A stretch of 5,001 nucleotides of DNA from an uncultured Mycoplasmatota bacterium (lineage in GTDB: Bacteria > Bacillota_I > Bacilli_A > RF39 > UBA660). This document shows, one piece after another, positions 1 through 5,001 of this stretch. Both the position numbers and the translations under genes were made by a program. Each line of letters begins with the position of its first letter. Within the stretch, counting starts at the first letter, position 1. Below the pieces are notes generated by a model. That model saw only the letters and a program-made list of their open reading frames with translations, was not told the origin of the DNA and made no database searches. The stretch lies in assembly GCA_948469295.1 (NCBI GenBank), contig CAOKLK010000063.1, positions 1 to 5,001 of the forward strand, written 5' to 3'.

Positions 1-2936
1 AAGCGGCCGCTGGAGAAATGAAAGAACGAATTCGAAAAAAAATCAAACAAGACGAAACCCTAAAACAAGAATTGTCCTTACTTGACAGTGCTTACATCAC
101 AACTTTTGACGCCTTCTCCCTTTCAATTGTCAAAAAATACCATTACTTGTTAAATATAACGTCAAGTCCCAAAATAACCGATGATTCCGTATTAGAAATT
201 CTAAAAAGAGATACTCTAAGAAAAATTTTAGATTCCTATTACGAAAAAGAACAAATAGACTTTACAAATTTTATTGGAGAATATTGTGTCAAGAATGATG
301 ATGAAGTATACAATAGCTTATTAAATATTGCCAAAAAAATAGAAAATAGCTTTACAGAAGAACATTATTTAGAAGACTACATTCAAAACAATTTTAAAGA
401 AGAAACAATCGAAAAATATCTTCAAGAGTTTGAACTACTAATCATAGAAAAACAAACGAAAATAAAAGAAAATTTAGAAGAATTAGCAAGAATCTCATCA
501 AACGACTACATGACTAAATGTTATCAGCAACTAGAAGGGCTTTTAAATGCCAAAGATATTGACACATTAATTAGTTATCGTTCCTGTAAAATGCCCCCAT
601 TAAAAAAAGGTTCCGAAGAAGAAATCAAAGAAGCCAAAGAAATCGTAAACAATTCCATAAAAGAACTCTTAGCGCTGTTAGAATATGGAAATATAGAAAC
701 CCTAAGACAAGATTACCAAAAAATGTCCCAAACCATTTCACTATTTTGTCAGATTCTCAAAGAATATTTTGAAGAACTAAAAATTCAAAAAAAGAAAAAG
801 GAATACTTCGACTTCAATGACATTGCGAAACTTGCCATTTATCTAGTAAAAAATGAGCCAGAAGTAAGAATCAACTTAAAAAATGGATTTCACGAAATCA
901 TGATAGACGAATACCAAGATACCAACAACATTCAAGAAACATTCATCTCCTATATTGCAAATAACAATGTTTATATGGTCGGAGACATAAAACAAAGCAT
1001 CTATCGGTTCCGTAATGCAAATCCAGTACTCTTCAAAACAAAATACGATACCTACAGAACCAACTTAGATGGGAAAAAAATAGATTTACTAAAAAACTTT
1101 CGTTCCCGAAAAGAAGTTCTAGAGGATATCAATCGCATGTTCAATCAAATTATGGATGATGCCTTAGGAGGAGCAAACTACTTAGAAGAACATCAAATGG
1201 TTTTTGGAAACAACGCATACATAGAAAATGGAACCACCAAAGAAAATTATCACATGGACATTCTAAGCTATCAAAAAGAAAAAAAATCTGACTACAAAGA
1301 AGAAGAGATAGAAGCTTTCCTAATTGCGGAAGACATCCATTCAAAAATAAAAAATGGATATCTACTATACGACAAAGATGAGGGTAAAATTCACAAAGCA
1401 ACCTACAAAGATTTCGTCATCCTAATGGATCGTAGCACCAACTTCAATTTGTATAAACAAATATTCAATGCCAAAAACATTCCATTAAGCATTCAAAAAG
1501 ACGAAAAATTAAACGATTCTACAATTTTTGTAACCTTCACCAATTTACTTCAAACAATCAATTCTTTTTCTATGAAAAAATTTGACAAAAAATTTGAATT
1601 TGCCTACACAAGTATTGCCAGAAGTTTTCTATTTGAAATACCAGACCAAACAATTTATGAAACCATAACTACCCATAATTGGTATCAAACCGCAATCTAC
1701 AAACAACTGAAAGAAATCATTGAAACCATATCCACCCAAACCTTACCAAACATCATTTCAAAATTATATGAAACAACTAACATATACGAAAAAATAATTA
1801 AAATAGGAAATATAGAAGAAAATTTAGTAATCCTAAACTACATTCAAGACCTAGCAAAAGAATATGGTCAAAAAGCAAACAACATTTTCACATTCCATGA
1901 GTTTTTAAATCGCATCCAAAAAGACGAACTAGAAATTCGCTTTAGCATCAACGAAACCAATGAAGACAGTGTCACAATCATGACAATTCATAAATCAAAA
2001 GGCTTAGAGTATCCTATTTGCTACTTCAGTGGATTAACCAAAAAATTTAACATTCGAGATGTCAAAGAACGGTTTTTATATGATTCAAAATATGGCTTCC
2101 TTACACCTTTAAAACAAGAAGGAATTTACTCATGCTTCTTAAAAGAATTAATAAAACAAAACTACATCAAAGAAGAAATATCCGAAAAAATTCGCTTATT
2201 TTATGTTGCAGTTACCAGGGCTAAAGAAAAAATGATTTTTGTTCTTCCTGAGAAAGAAAAAGAAATAAATACTAGAATCGAATGTCGTTCCTTAGCAGAT
2301 TTTCTTTACATTATTTGGTCTCATCTCAAAGACTTTCAAACAAAAATCAAACAAGAAGAAATAAAGTTAACCAAAGATTACTTAAAAGAGACCCAAGACA
2401 TGAAAATGAGTCCCGAAATCACAGAACCAATACTCGTAGAAGAAATTCATTTCGAAACAATAGAAGAACCACAATTGAAATTTTCTAAAGACAATAACAA
2501 CTTAATCACGAAAAAAGAAGCAGAAAACATCAAACTTGGGATAAAAATGCATGAATACTTAGAATGTATTGACTTTATAAATCCCAATTATGATCAAATT
2601 GCCAATGCCTTTTTAAAGAAAAAAATAAGAAACTTTATAGAATCCGAATTTATTCAACAAAATAAAGACTATAACATCCAAAAAGAATATGAATTTATCT
2701 ATGAAAAAGATCACAAAGAATATCATGGTATTATTGATTTACTAATAGAAACACCAACGAAAATAATCATTTTAGACTACAAATTAAATCATTTAGTAGA
2801 TGATGCTTACATAAAACAATTACAGGGATACAAATCATACATAGAAATAAAAACATCCAAACCCATATCCCTATATTTATACTCCATTTTAAAAGAAGAA
2901 TTTATTTCTTTAGAAAAAGAATTGACTATGGTATAA
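1..2936 (+). CDS. addA: ATP-dependent helicase/nuclease subunit A (AddA/RexA type), 5' end missing
   Basis: AddA is the UvrD-like 3'-5' helicase plus RecB-type nuclease subunit of the AddAB complex, which resects double-strand breaks in the cytoplasm for RecA loading. The gene enters the window already open: codons from position 3 read A-A-A-G-E-M-K-E-R-I, helicase motif Ia, so the ATG at 18 is internal and Walker A lies upstream. Counting that Met as residue 1, the order is FDFND (264-268), Walker B IDEYQDTN (296-303), GDIKQSIYRFR (322-332), NFRSR (360-364), TIHKSKGLEYP (656-666) and RLFYVAVTRAKE (726-737). The C-terminal nuclease has H845, D907 in GIID, D920 and K922 in DYK, and QLQGY (934-938). 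D907 and D920 are 13 apart, as are RecB D1067 and D1080. About 972 residues plus a short missing N-terminus makes it shorter than B. subtilis AddA (about 1230). The start at YITTFDAFS and the DEYQDTN context favour AddA over RecB or PcrA. It ends on TAA at 2934-2936. addB is usually adjacent, but is not in view. Confidence 0.92.
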   Translation, partial: AAAGEMKERIRKKIKQDETLKQELSLLDSAYITTFDAFSLSIVKKYHYLLNITSSPKITDDSVLEILKRDTLRKILDSYYEKEQIDFTNFIGEYCVKNDDEVYNSLLNIAKKIENSFTEEHYLEDYIQNNFKEETIEKYLQEFELLIIEKQTKIKENLEELARISSNDYMTKCYQQLEGLLNAKDIDTLISYRSCKMPPLKKGSEEEIKEAKEIVNNSIKELLALLEYGNIETLRQDYQKMSQTISLFCQILKEYFEELKIQKKKKEYFDFNDIAKLAIYLVKNEPEVRINLKNGFHEIMIDEYQDTNNIQETFISYIANNNVYMVGDIKQSIYRFRNANPVLFKTKYDTYRTNLDGKKIDLLKNFRSRKEVLEDINRMFNQIMDDALGGANYLEEHQMVFGNNAYIENGTTKENYHMDILSYQKEKKSDYKEEEIEAFLIAEDIHSKIKNGYLLYDKDEGKIHKATYKDFVILMDRSTNFNLYKQIFNAKNIPLSIQKDEKLNDSTIFVTFTNLLQTINSFSMKKFDKKFEFAYTSIARSFLFEIPDQTIYETITTHNWYQTAIYKQLKEIIETISTQTLPNIISKLYETTNIYEKIIKIGNIEENLVILNYIQDLAKEYGQKANNIFTFHEFLNRIQKDELEIRFSINETNEDSVTIMTIHKSKGLEYPICYFSGLTKKFNIRDVKERFLYDSKYGFLTPLKQEGIYSCFLKELIKQNYIKEEISEKIRLFYVAVTRAKEKMIFVLPEKEKEINTRIECRSLADFLYIIWSHLKDFQTKIKQEEIKLTKDYLKETQDMKMSPEITEPILVEEIHFETIEEPQLKFSKDNNNLITKKEAENIKLGIKMHEYLECIDFINPNYDQIANAFLKKKIRNFIESEFIQQNKDYNIQKEYEFIYEKDHKEYHGIIDLLIETPTKIIILDYKLNHLVDDAYIKQLQGYKSYIEIKTSKPISLYLYSILKEEFISLEKELTMV

Positions 2937-2937
2937 T
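2909..2937 (+). promoter_or_regulatory. candidate sigma-A promoter inside the addA 3' end
   Basis: An extended -10 element, TGGTATAAT, occupies 2929-2937. It lies 17 bp downstream of TTTAGA (2909-2914), which matches four of six bases of the TTGACA consensus. The addA stop codon (2934-2936) lies inside the -10 box. Transcription would be expected to begin near 2944, right at the Shine-Dalgarno sequence of the next gene, giving a leader of only about ten bases. That would let the Ppx/GppA-like gene be expressed independently of addA. In DNA this AT-rich, TATAAT can arise by chance, so this is a prediction from sequence only. Confidence 0.4.
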
Positions 2938-2943
2938 GAAAAC

Positions 2944-2950
2944 AGGTGAT
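2944..2950 (+). promoter_or_regulatory. Shine-Dalgarno site deciding the start of the Ppx/GppA-like gene
   Basis: AGGTGAT is a seven-base match to the 16S rRNA anti-Shine-Dalgarno tail. It stands three bases before the ATG at 2954. The match extends to the 3' side of the usual core, so the short gap is acceptable. The in-frame ATG at 2936, six codons earlier, has only A-rich sequence and no comparable site ahead of it. This supports 2954 as the real start. Confidence 0.65.
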
Positions 2951-2953
2951 AAA

Positions 2954-3850
2954 ATGCAAGAATATTACATTGATTTAGGATCTTCAACAATTAAAGTATA
3001 TGGCTTTGATAACGAACTAAAACTATTAGAAGAACATAGTATTTACTTTAAAAATAACTTTTCCAAAACAGAAGGAATTAGTAAGCAAAATGAAACAGAA
3101 CTTTTTGATTACTTTACCTCACTAAAAGAAAAATATCATTTCCGATATGAAAACACACACATCTATGTAACAGGAATTTTTCGAGAACTAAACAAAGAAA
3201 AAAAGATCGAAATGATCAAAAAATTTAATGATCAATTAGACCTTCACTTCAATATCATTAGCCATGGTATTGAAAATTACTACTTAGGAACAGCTATGGA
3301 AAATGACTATAATAACAAAAAAGTGTTAGTAATAAATATGGGTGGAAAAACAACAGAATTAGTTACATTTGAAAAAAACGAACTAACCAAAAGACAGAAT
3401 TTAAAAATAGGAGTAGCAGATTTATTAAATCAATTTCCCGAAGCAAATGAAAGCATTTCCAAAGTAAAAATTGAAGAAGTAGAAGAATTTGTACGTGAAA
3501 AATTAACAAACATATCATTTGATACAGACTATGACTGTGCCATTTTTACAGGGGGAGAAGAAAGATTTGAATTACTAACAGATTTTCCATTAGAAGAAAA
3601 TACCTTATTTCAAGATGGAATTCATAAATACATGATTCATATTGAAGAATACGTTAAAGCATCAGAAAAAGTCTTTTTTAAATATACGCTAGAGCAACTT
3701 TATGATTTAATGCCTCAAAATCCCAAATGGATGGATGGTGCAAGATTGGGTGCAGTACTTCCCCTAGCAATATTTCACTTAGCAAACATTCCATACATCA
3801 TTCCATCCGATTTAAATTTAATCAATGGTGTTATTAACGATCAAAAATAA
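2954..3850 (+). CDS. Ppx/GppA-family phosphatase-like protein, divergent
   Basis: This is a cytoplasmic ASKHA-fold (actin/Hsp70/sugar kinase) protein that resembles the exopolyphosphatase/guanosine pentaphosphate phosphatase family. With Met at 2954 (298 residues), the features in order are: phosphate-1 loop DLGSSTIKV (7-15); YVTGIFRELN (71-80), matching the family's A-T-S-A-x-R-E stretch; IISHGIENYYLG (101-112), where E107 fits the catalytic glutamate; phosphate-2 loop INMGGKTTEL (127-136), normally D-I-G-G-G-S-T-E; FTGGEERFEL (198-207), the adenosine-type Gly-Gly; and GARLGAVLPLAIF then PSDLNLINGV near the end, resembling R-A-D-x-I-L and the G-L-R-x-G tail. It lacks the C-terminal HD-like domain of long Ppx/GppA proteins, as expected for the short form. 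Several usual residues are replaced (I-N for D-I, G-K for G-S, N-L-I for G-L-R), so activity and substrate are uncertain. A longer start at 2936 overlaps the addA stop, but has no ribosome site. It is probably co-transcribed with addA, and may also have its own promoter. Confidence 0.72.
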   Translation: MQEYYIDLGSSTIKVYGFDNELKLLEEHSIYFKNNFSKTEGISKQNETELFDYFTSLKEKYHFRYENTHIYVTGIFRELNKEKKIEMIKKFNDQLDLHFNIISHGIENYYLGTAMENDYNNKKVLVINMGGKTTELVTFEKNELTKRQNLKIGVADLLNQFPEANESISKVKIEEVEEFVREKLTNISFDTDYDCAIFTGGEERFELLTDFPLEENTLFQDGIHKYMIHIEEYVKASEKVFFKYTLEQLYDLMPQNPKWMDGARLGAVLPLAIFHLANIPYIIPSDLNLINGVINDQK

Positions 3851-3852
3851 AA

Positions 3853-4539
3853 TCAAAGACAAGCATCCACAAAAGCTTTAAAGATTTTTGAAGAAGAAAT
3901 ATCTTTTCCAAACAAAGTTTCTGGATGCCATTGAACCCCAATCATAAATTTCTGATTGGGGATTTCTATGCTTTCAATAACTCCGTCCAAAGAAACTGAT
4001 GATACATGAAAATAGGAAGAAAATTGAACTTGCGAAGAATGCCTACTATTAACCAAAACACTATCATCACCTAAAATATCTTTTAATTTACTAGAAAATA
4101 AATGAATCGAATGAACATGCATTAATTCACTTTGATGTTCAATAAAAGATTCAATTTTTTTCGTATGATCTGAATTAGCATCCTGAAAAAAAGGAACATT
4201 CGCCATTAATTGCATTCCAAGGCAAATTCCCAAAACAGGCTTATCATGACGACAAGCATACTCAAATACATATTGATCAAATCCATACCAACAACTACCT
4301 CCAGGAAACAAAAAACCGTCACAAATATCTAACAAAGGGGTGATAAAATTTTCTTCTATACTCGTAACATCATCCAAAAAAGGTTGATGATTTTTTATAT
4401 CATCCAAATAAGGTGGTAATAAAAGAATAGGAACTCCTCCTGAATTTAATATAGCAGTGCGATATTCATCAAACAAAAACATATCAGGCTTATTCTCAAC
4501 ATGAAATCGTGGAAGAATTCCAATAATAGGTTGTTTCAA
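3853..4539 (-). CDS. class I glutamine amidotransferase-like hydrolase, Peptidase C26 (gamma-glutamyl-GABA hydrolase-like)
   Basis: The 228-residue protein has the single-domain fold of the C26 group, which includes PuuD and relatives that hydrolyse gamma-glutamyl amides in the cytoplasm. The N-terminus KQPIIGILPRF and EYRTAILNSGGVPILLLPP are typical of the group. The oxyanion-loop PGG is at 79-81. The nucleophile is C106 in LGICLGMQ. VNSRHSSQV (163-171) matches the family's V-N-S-x-H-H-Q-x-V, and the remaining triad members are H205 and E207 in VQWHPE. The complete triad suggests an active hydrolase, but the substrate cannot be read from the sequence. No putrescine-pathway gene is nearby, so the name puuD is not justified. 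The start codon is TTG (4539-4537), supported by GGTGAT five bases upstream and by the family's usual N-terminus. The stop is TGA. The gene converges on the Ppx/GppA-like gene with two bases between stops, and diverges from the YusI-like gene. Confidence 0.88.
   Translation of the reverse strand: MKQPIIGILPRFHVENKPDMFLFDEYRTAILNSGGVPILLLPPYLDDIKNHQPFLDDVTSIEENFITPLLDICDGFLFPGGSCWYGFDQYVFEYACRHDKPVLGICLGMQLMANVPFFQDANSDHTKKIESFIEHQSELMHVHSIHLFSSKLKDILGDDSVLVNSRHSSQVQFSSYFHVSSVSLDGVIESIEIPNQKFMIGVQWHPETLFGKDISSSKIFKAFVDACL
3936..3961. repeat. perfect 9-bp inverted repeat within the amidotransferase gene
   Basis: CCCCAATCA (3936-3944) and TGATTGGGG (3953-3961) are perfect reverse complements separated by eight bases. 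The repeat lies in the coding sequence for IPNQKFMIGV, just before the catalytic WHPE. It is 85 bases past the stop of the convergent plus-strand gene. As RNA it would form a fairly GC-rich stem for this AT-rich genome. Neither strand has a convincing U-run after it (ATTTCT on plus, TTCAAT on minus), so it is not a standard intrinsic terminator. It may be a chance result of the codons used. Confidence 0.6.
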
Positions 4540-4594
4540 AGTCCATCACCAATTAAAATATATGTTATAATACAAAAAAAGAAAAGAGGAAATT
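4540..4594. promoter_or_regulatory. 55-bp divergent intergenic region with promoter elements
   Basis: This short gap must hold the start signals for both the minus-strand amidotransferase and the plus-strand YusI-like gene. On the plus strand an extended -10, TGTTATAAT, spans 4563-4571. No good -35 is seen at 16-18 bp, so the TG extension would have to compensate. Expected initiation is near 4578, about 16 bases before the ATG at 4595. On the minus strand, possible -10 boxes are TATATT (4562-4557) and TATTAT (4572-4567), the second overlapping the plus-strand box. The first would place its start near the GGTGAT ribosome site. No operator palindrome is evident beyond TTATAA itself. Confidence 0.45.
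4545..4550 (-). promoter_or_regulatory. Shine-Dalgarno site supporting a TTG start
   Basis: On the minus strand GGTGAT precedes the TTG codon (4539-4537) by five bases. An ATG sits inside this site (4547-4545), but it is in another frame and would give only 16 codons. The site therefore points to TTG as the initiation codon of the amidotransferase-like gene. Confidence 0.65.
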
Positions 4595-4942
4595 ATGAAT
4601 TTATTTTTGTGGTACCCAAAATGTAGTACATGTAAAAAAGCATATCAAACCCTATTAGATCAAAATATAAAAGTGGAATGTCGTGATATCAAAGAAAACA
4701 ATCCAACCAAAGAAGAATTGCAACAATGGTGGGAAAAAAGTGGAGTAGAATTAAAAAAATTTTTCAATACCAGTGGTCTGATTTACAAAGAATTAAACTT
4801 AAAAGAAAAATTACCAACAATGACAACTGATGAACAACTAAAATTGTTAGCAAGCAATGGCATGTTAGTAAAAAGACCAATATTAATCACCGAAAATAAA
4901 GTTATAATAGGATATAAAGACTATCAAAAAATGGAGGGTTAA
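4595..4942 (+). CDS. yusI: ArsC/Spx-family thioredoxin-fold protein, YusI-like
   Basis: The 115-residue protein belongs to the arsenate-reductase/Spx family and most resembles B. subtilis YusI (about 118 residues), whose function is not established. WYPKCSTCKKA opens the protein with a CxxC pair, C10 and C13, the same positions as the Spx redox switch. RDIKENNPTKEEL (30-42), KKFFNTSGLIYKELNLKEKL (54-73), and LLASNGMLVKRPIL (84-97) with R94 follow the family order. R94 corresponds to the conserved arginine of the K-R-P motif in ArsC. It could be a thiol oxidoreductase or a regulator. Nothing nearby suggests arsenic resistance (no arsR, arsB or acr3), so an arsenate-reductase role should not be assumed, and the Spx RNA-polymerase-binding features are not evident. 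The ATG at 4595 follows AGAGGA (4585-4590) at a normal distance. It ends on TAA one base before the next ATG, which suggests an operon with the following gene. Confidence 0.88.
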   Translation: MNLFLWYPKCSTCKKAYQTLLDQNIKVECRDIKENNPTKEELQQWWEKSGVELKKFFNTSGLIYKELNLKEKLPTMTTDEQLKLLASNGMLVKRPILITENKVIIGYKDYQKMEG

Positions 4943-4943
4943 A

Positions 4944-5001
4944 ATGGATCTATTAACTAGAATAAAAGAAAATACAGTTTTAAAAATTGAAGATAATTAT
5001 T
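4944..5001 (+). CDS. start of a further gene, product unrecognised (3' end outside window)
   Basis: ATG at 4944-4946 follows the YusI-like stop by one base and is preceded by a strong GGAGGG (4933-4938) inside the upstream gene's last codons. The core GGAGG leaves a six-base gap to the ATG. The frame stays open to the window edge, giving 19 codons: MDLLTRIKENTVLKIEDNY. This is too little to identify a family. In B. subtilis yusI is next to gcvH (glycine cleavage H protein), whose N-terminus has the pattern Y-x-x-x-H-E-W-V-K-x-E-G-N; VLKIEDNY is faintly like its W-x-K-x-E-G-N part. That is only a guess. The tight spacing implies co-transcription with, and perhaps translational coupling to, the YusI-like gene. 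Confidence 0.75.
   Translation, partial: MDLLTRIKENTVLKIEDNY

Noticed and set aside
3..10. GCGGCCGC, a NotI site, at the extreme window start, striking in AT-rich DNA and suggestive of a cloning junction
   Set aside because: The same bases encode the alanines of helicase motif Ia in the correct frame and run on without a break, so they read as genuine gene sequence.
1150..1401. 83-codon open frame on the minus strand
   Set aside because: It lies wholly inside addA opposite conserved coding sequence; its Leu/Phe/Cys-rich product is what reverse reading of A-rich codons gives.
2282..2488. 68-codon open frame on the plus strand, Arg/Asn-rich product
   Set aside because: It is a shifted-frame shadow within addA, has no ribosome site, and its composition reflects A-rich DNA.
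2922..2937. TTGACT followed by TATAAT read as a -35/-10 pair
   Set aside because: The boxes are only four bases apart, far from the 16-18 bp needed. Only the -10 box with the TTTAGA further upstream is spaced properly.
3808..3835. Near-palindromic GATTTAAATTTAATC region flanked by CCAT and ATGG at the end of the Ppx/GppA-like gene, a possible terminator
   Set aside because: The stem is interrupted, nearly all A-T, and has no following T-run. It encodes part of the conserved C-terminal tail.
4595..4942. Annotation as a true arsenate reductase of an ars operon
   Set aside because: There is no ars regulator or transporter in the window, and the closest recognisable relative is YusI, whose function is not known to be arsenate reduction.

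Overview
This window looks like an ordinary chromosomal stretch from an AT-rich, low-GC Gram-positive bacterium (Bacillota, probably Bacilli or a gut lineage close to the Mollicutes). The reasons are a very A-rich coding strand, a clear Firmicutes-type AddA helicase-nuclease, a close homologue of Bacillus subtilis YusI, and Shine-Dalgarno sites of the AGGTGAT and GGAGG types. Tryptophan is read from TGG in conserved positions, and the glutamine-amidotransferase gene ends on TGA exactly where its family ends. The standard bacterial code therefore applies, not the TGA=Trp code of Mycoplasma or Spiroplasma.

Layout. (1) Positions 1-2936, plus strand: the 3' nine-tenths or so of addA. Its 5' end, including the Walker A motif, lies upstream of the window. 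(2) Positions 2954-3850, plus strand: a divergent member of the Ppx/GppA sugar-kinase/actin-fold phosphatase family. Its start region overlaps or abuts the addA stop, and a candidate promoter lies inside the addA tail. (3) Positions 3853-4539, minus strand: a class I glutamine amidotransferase-like hydrolase of the Peptidase C26 (PuuD-like) group. It starts on TTG and converges on gene 2 with only two bases between the stop codons. (4) A 55-bp divergent intergenic region holding a TATAAT box. (5) Positions 4595-4942, plus strand: a small ArsC/Spx-family thioredoxin-fold protein like YusI. It is followed after one base by (6) the first 19 codons of another gene, which runs off the window.

The genes do not form one obvious pathway. 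addA belongs to double-strand-break repair and would need an AddB partner, which probably lies upstream. The Ppx/GppA-like protein may act on polyphosphate or (p)ppGpp, but its motifs are degenerate. The amidotransferase-like enzyme is probably a gamma-glutamyl hydrolase on an unknown substrate. The YusI-like protein and the following partial gene form a second transcription unit. I found no RNA genes, mobile elements, CRISPR arrays or tandem repeats, and no evidence of a wholly new system. The points most worth a second look are the degenerate Ppx/GppA protein, the promoter/stop/start overlap at 2909-2956, and a perfect 9-bp inverted repeat inside the amidotransferase gene.
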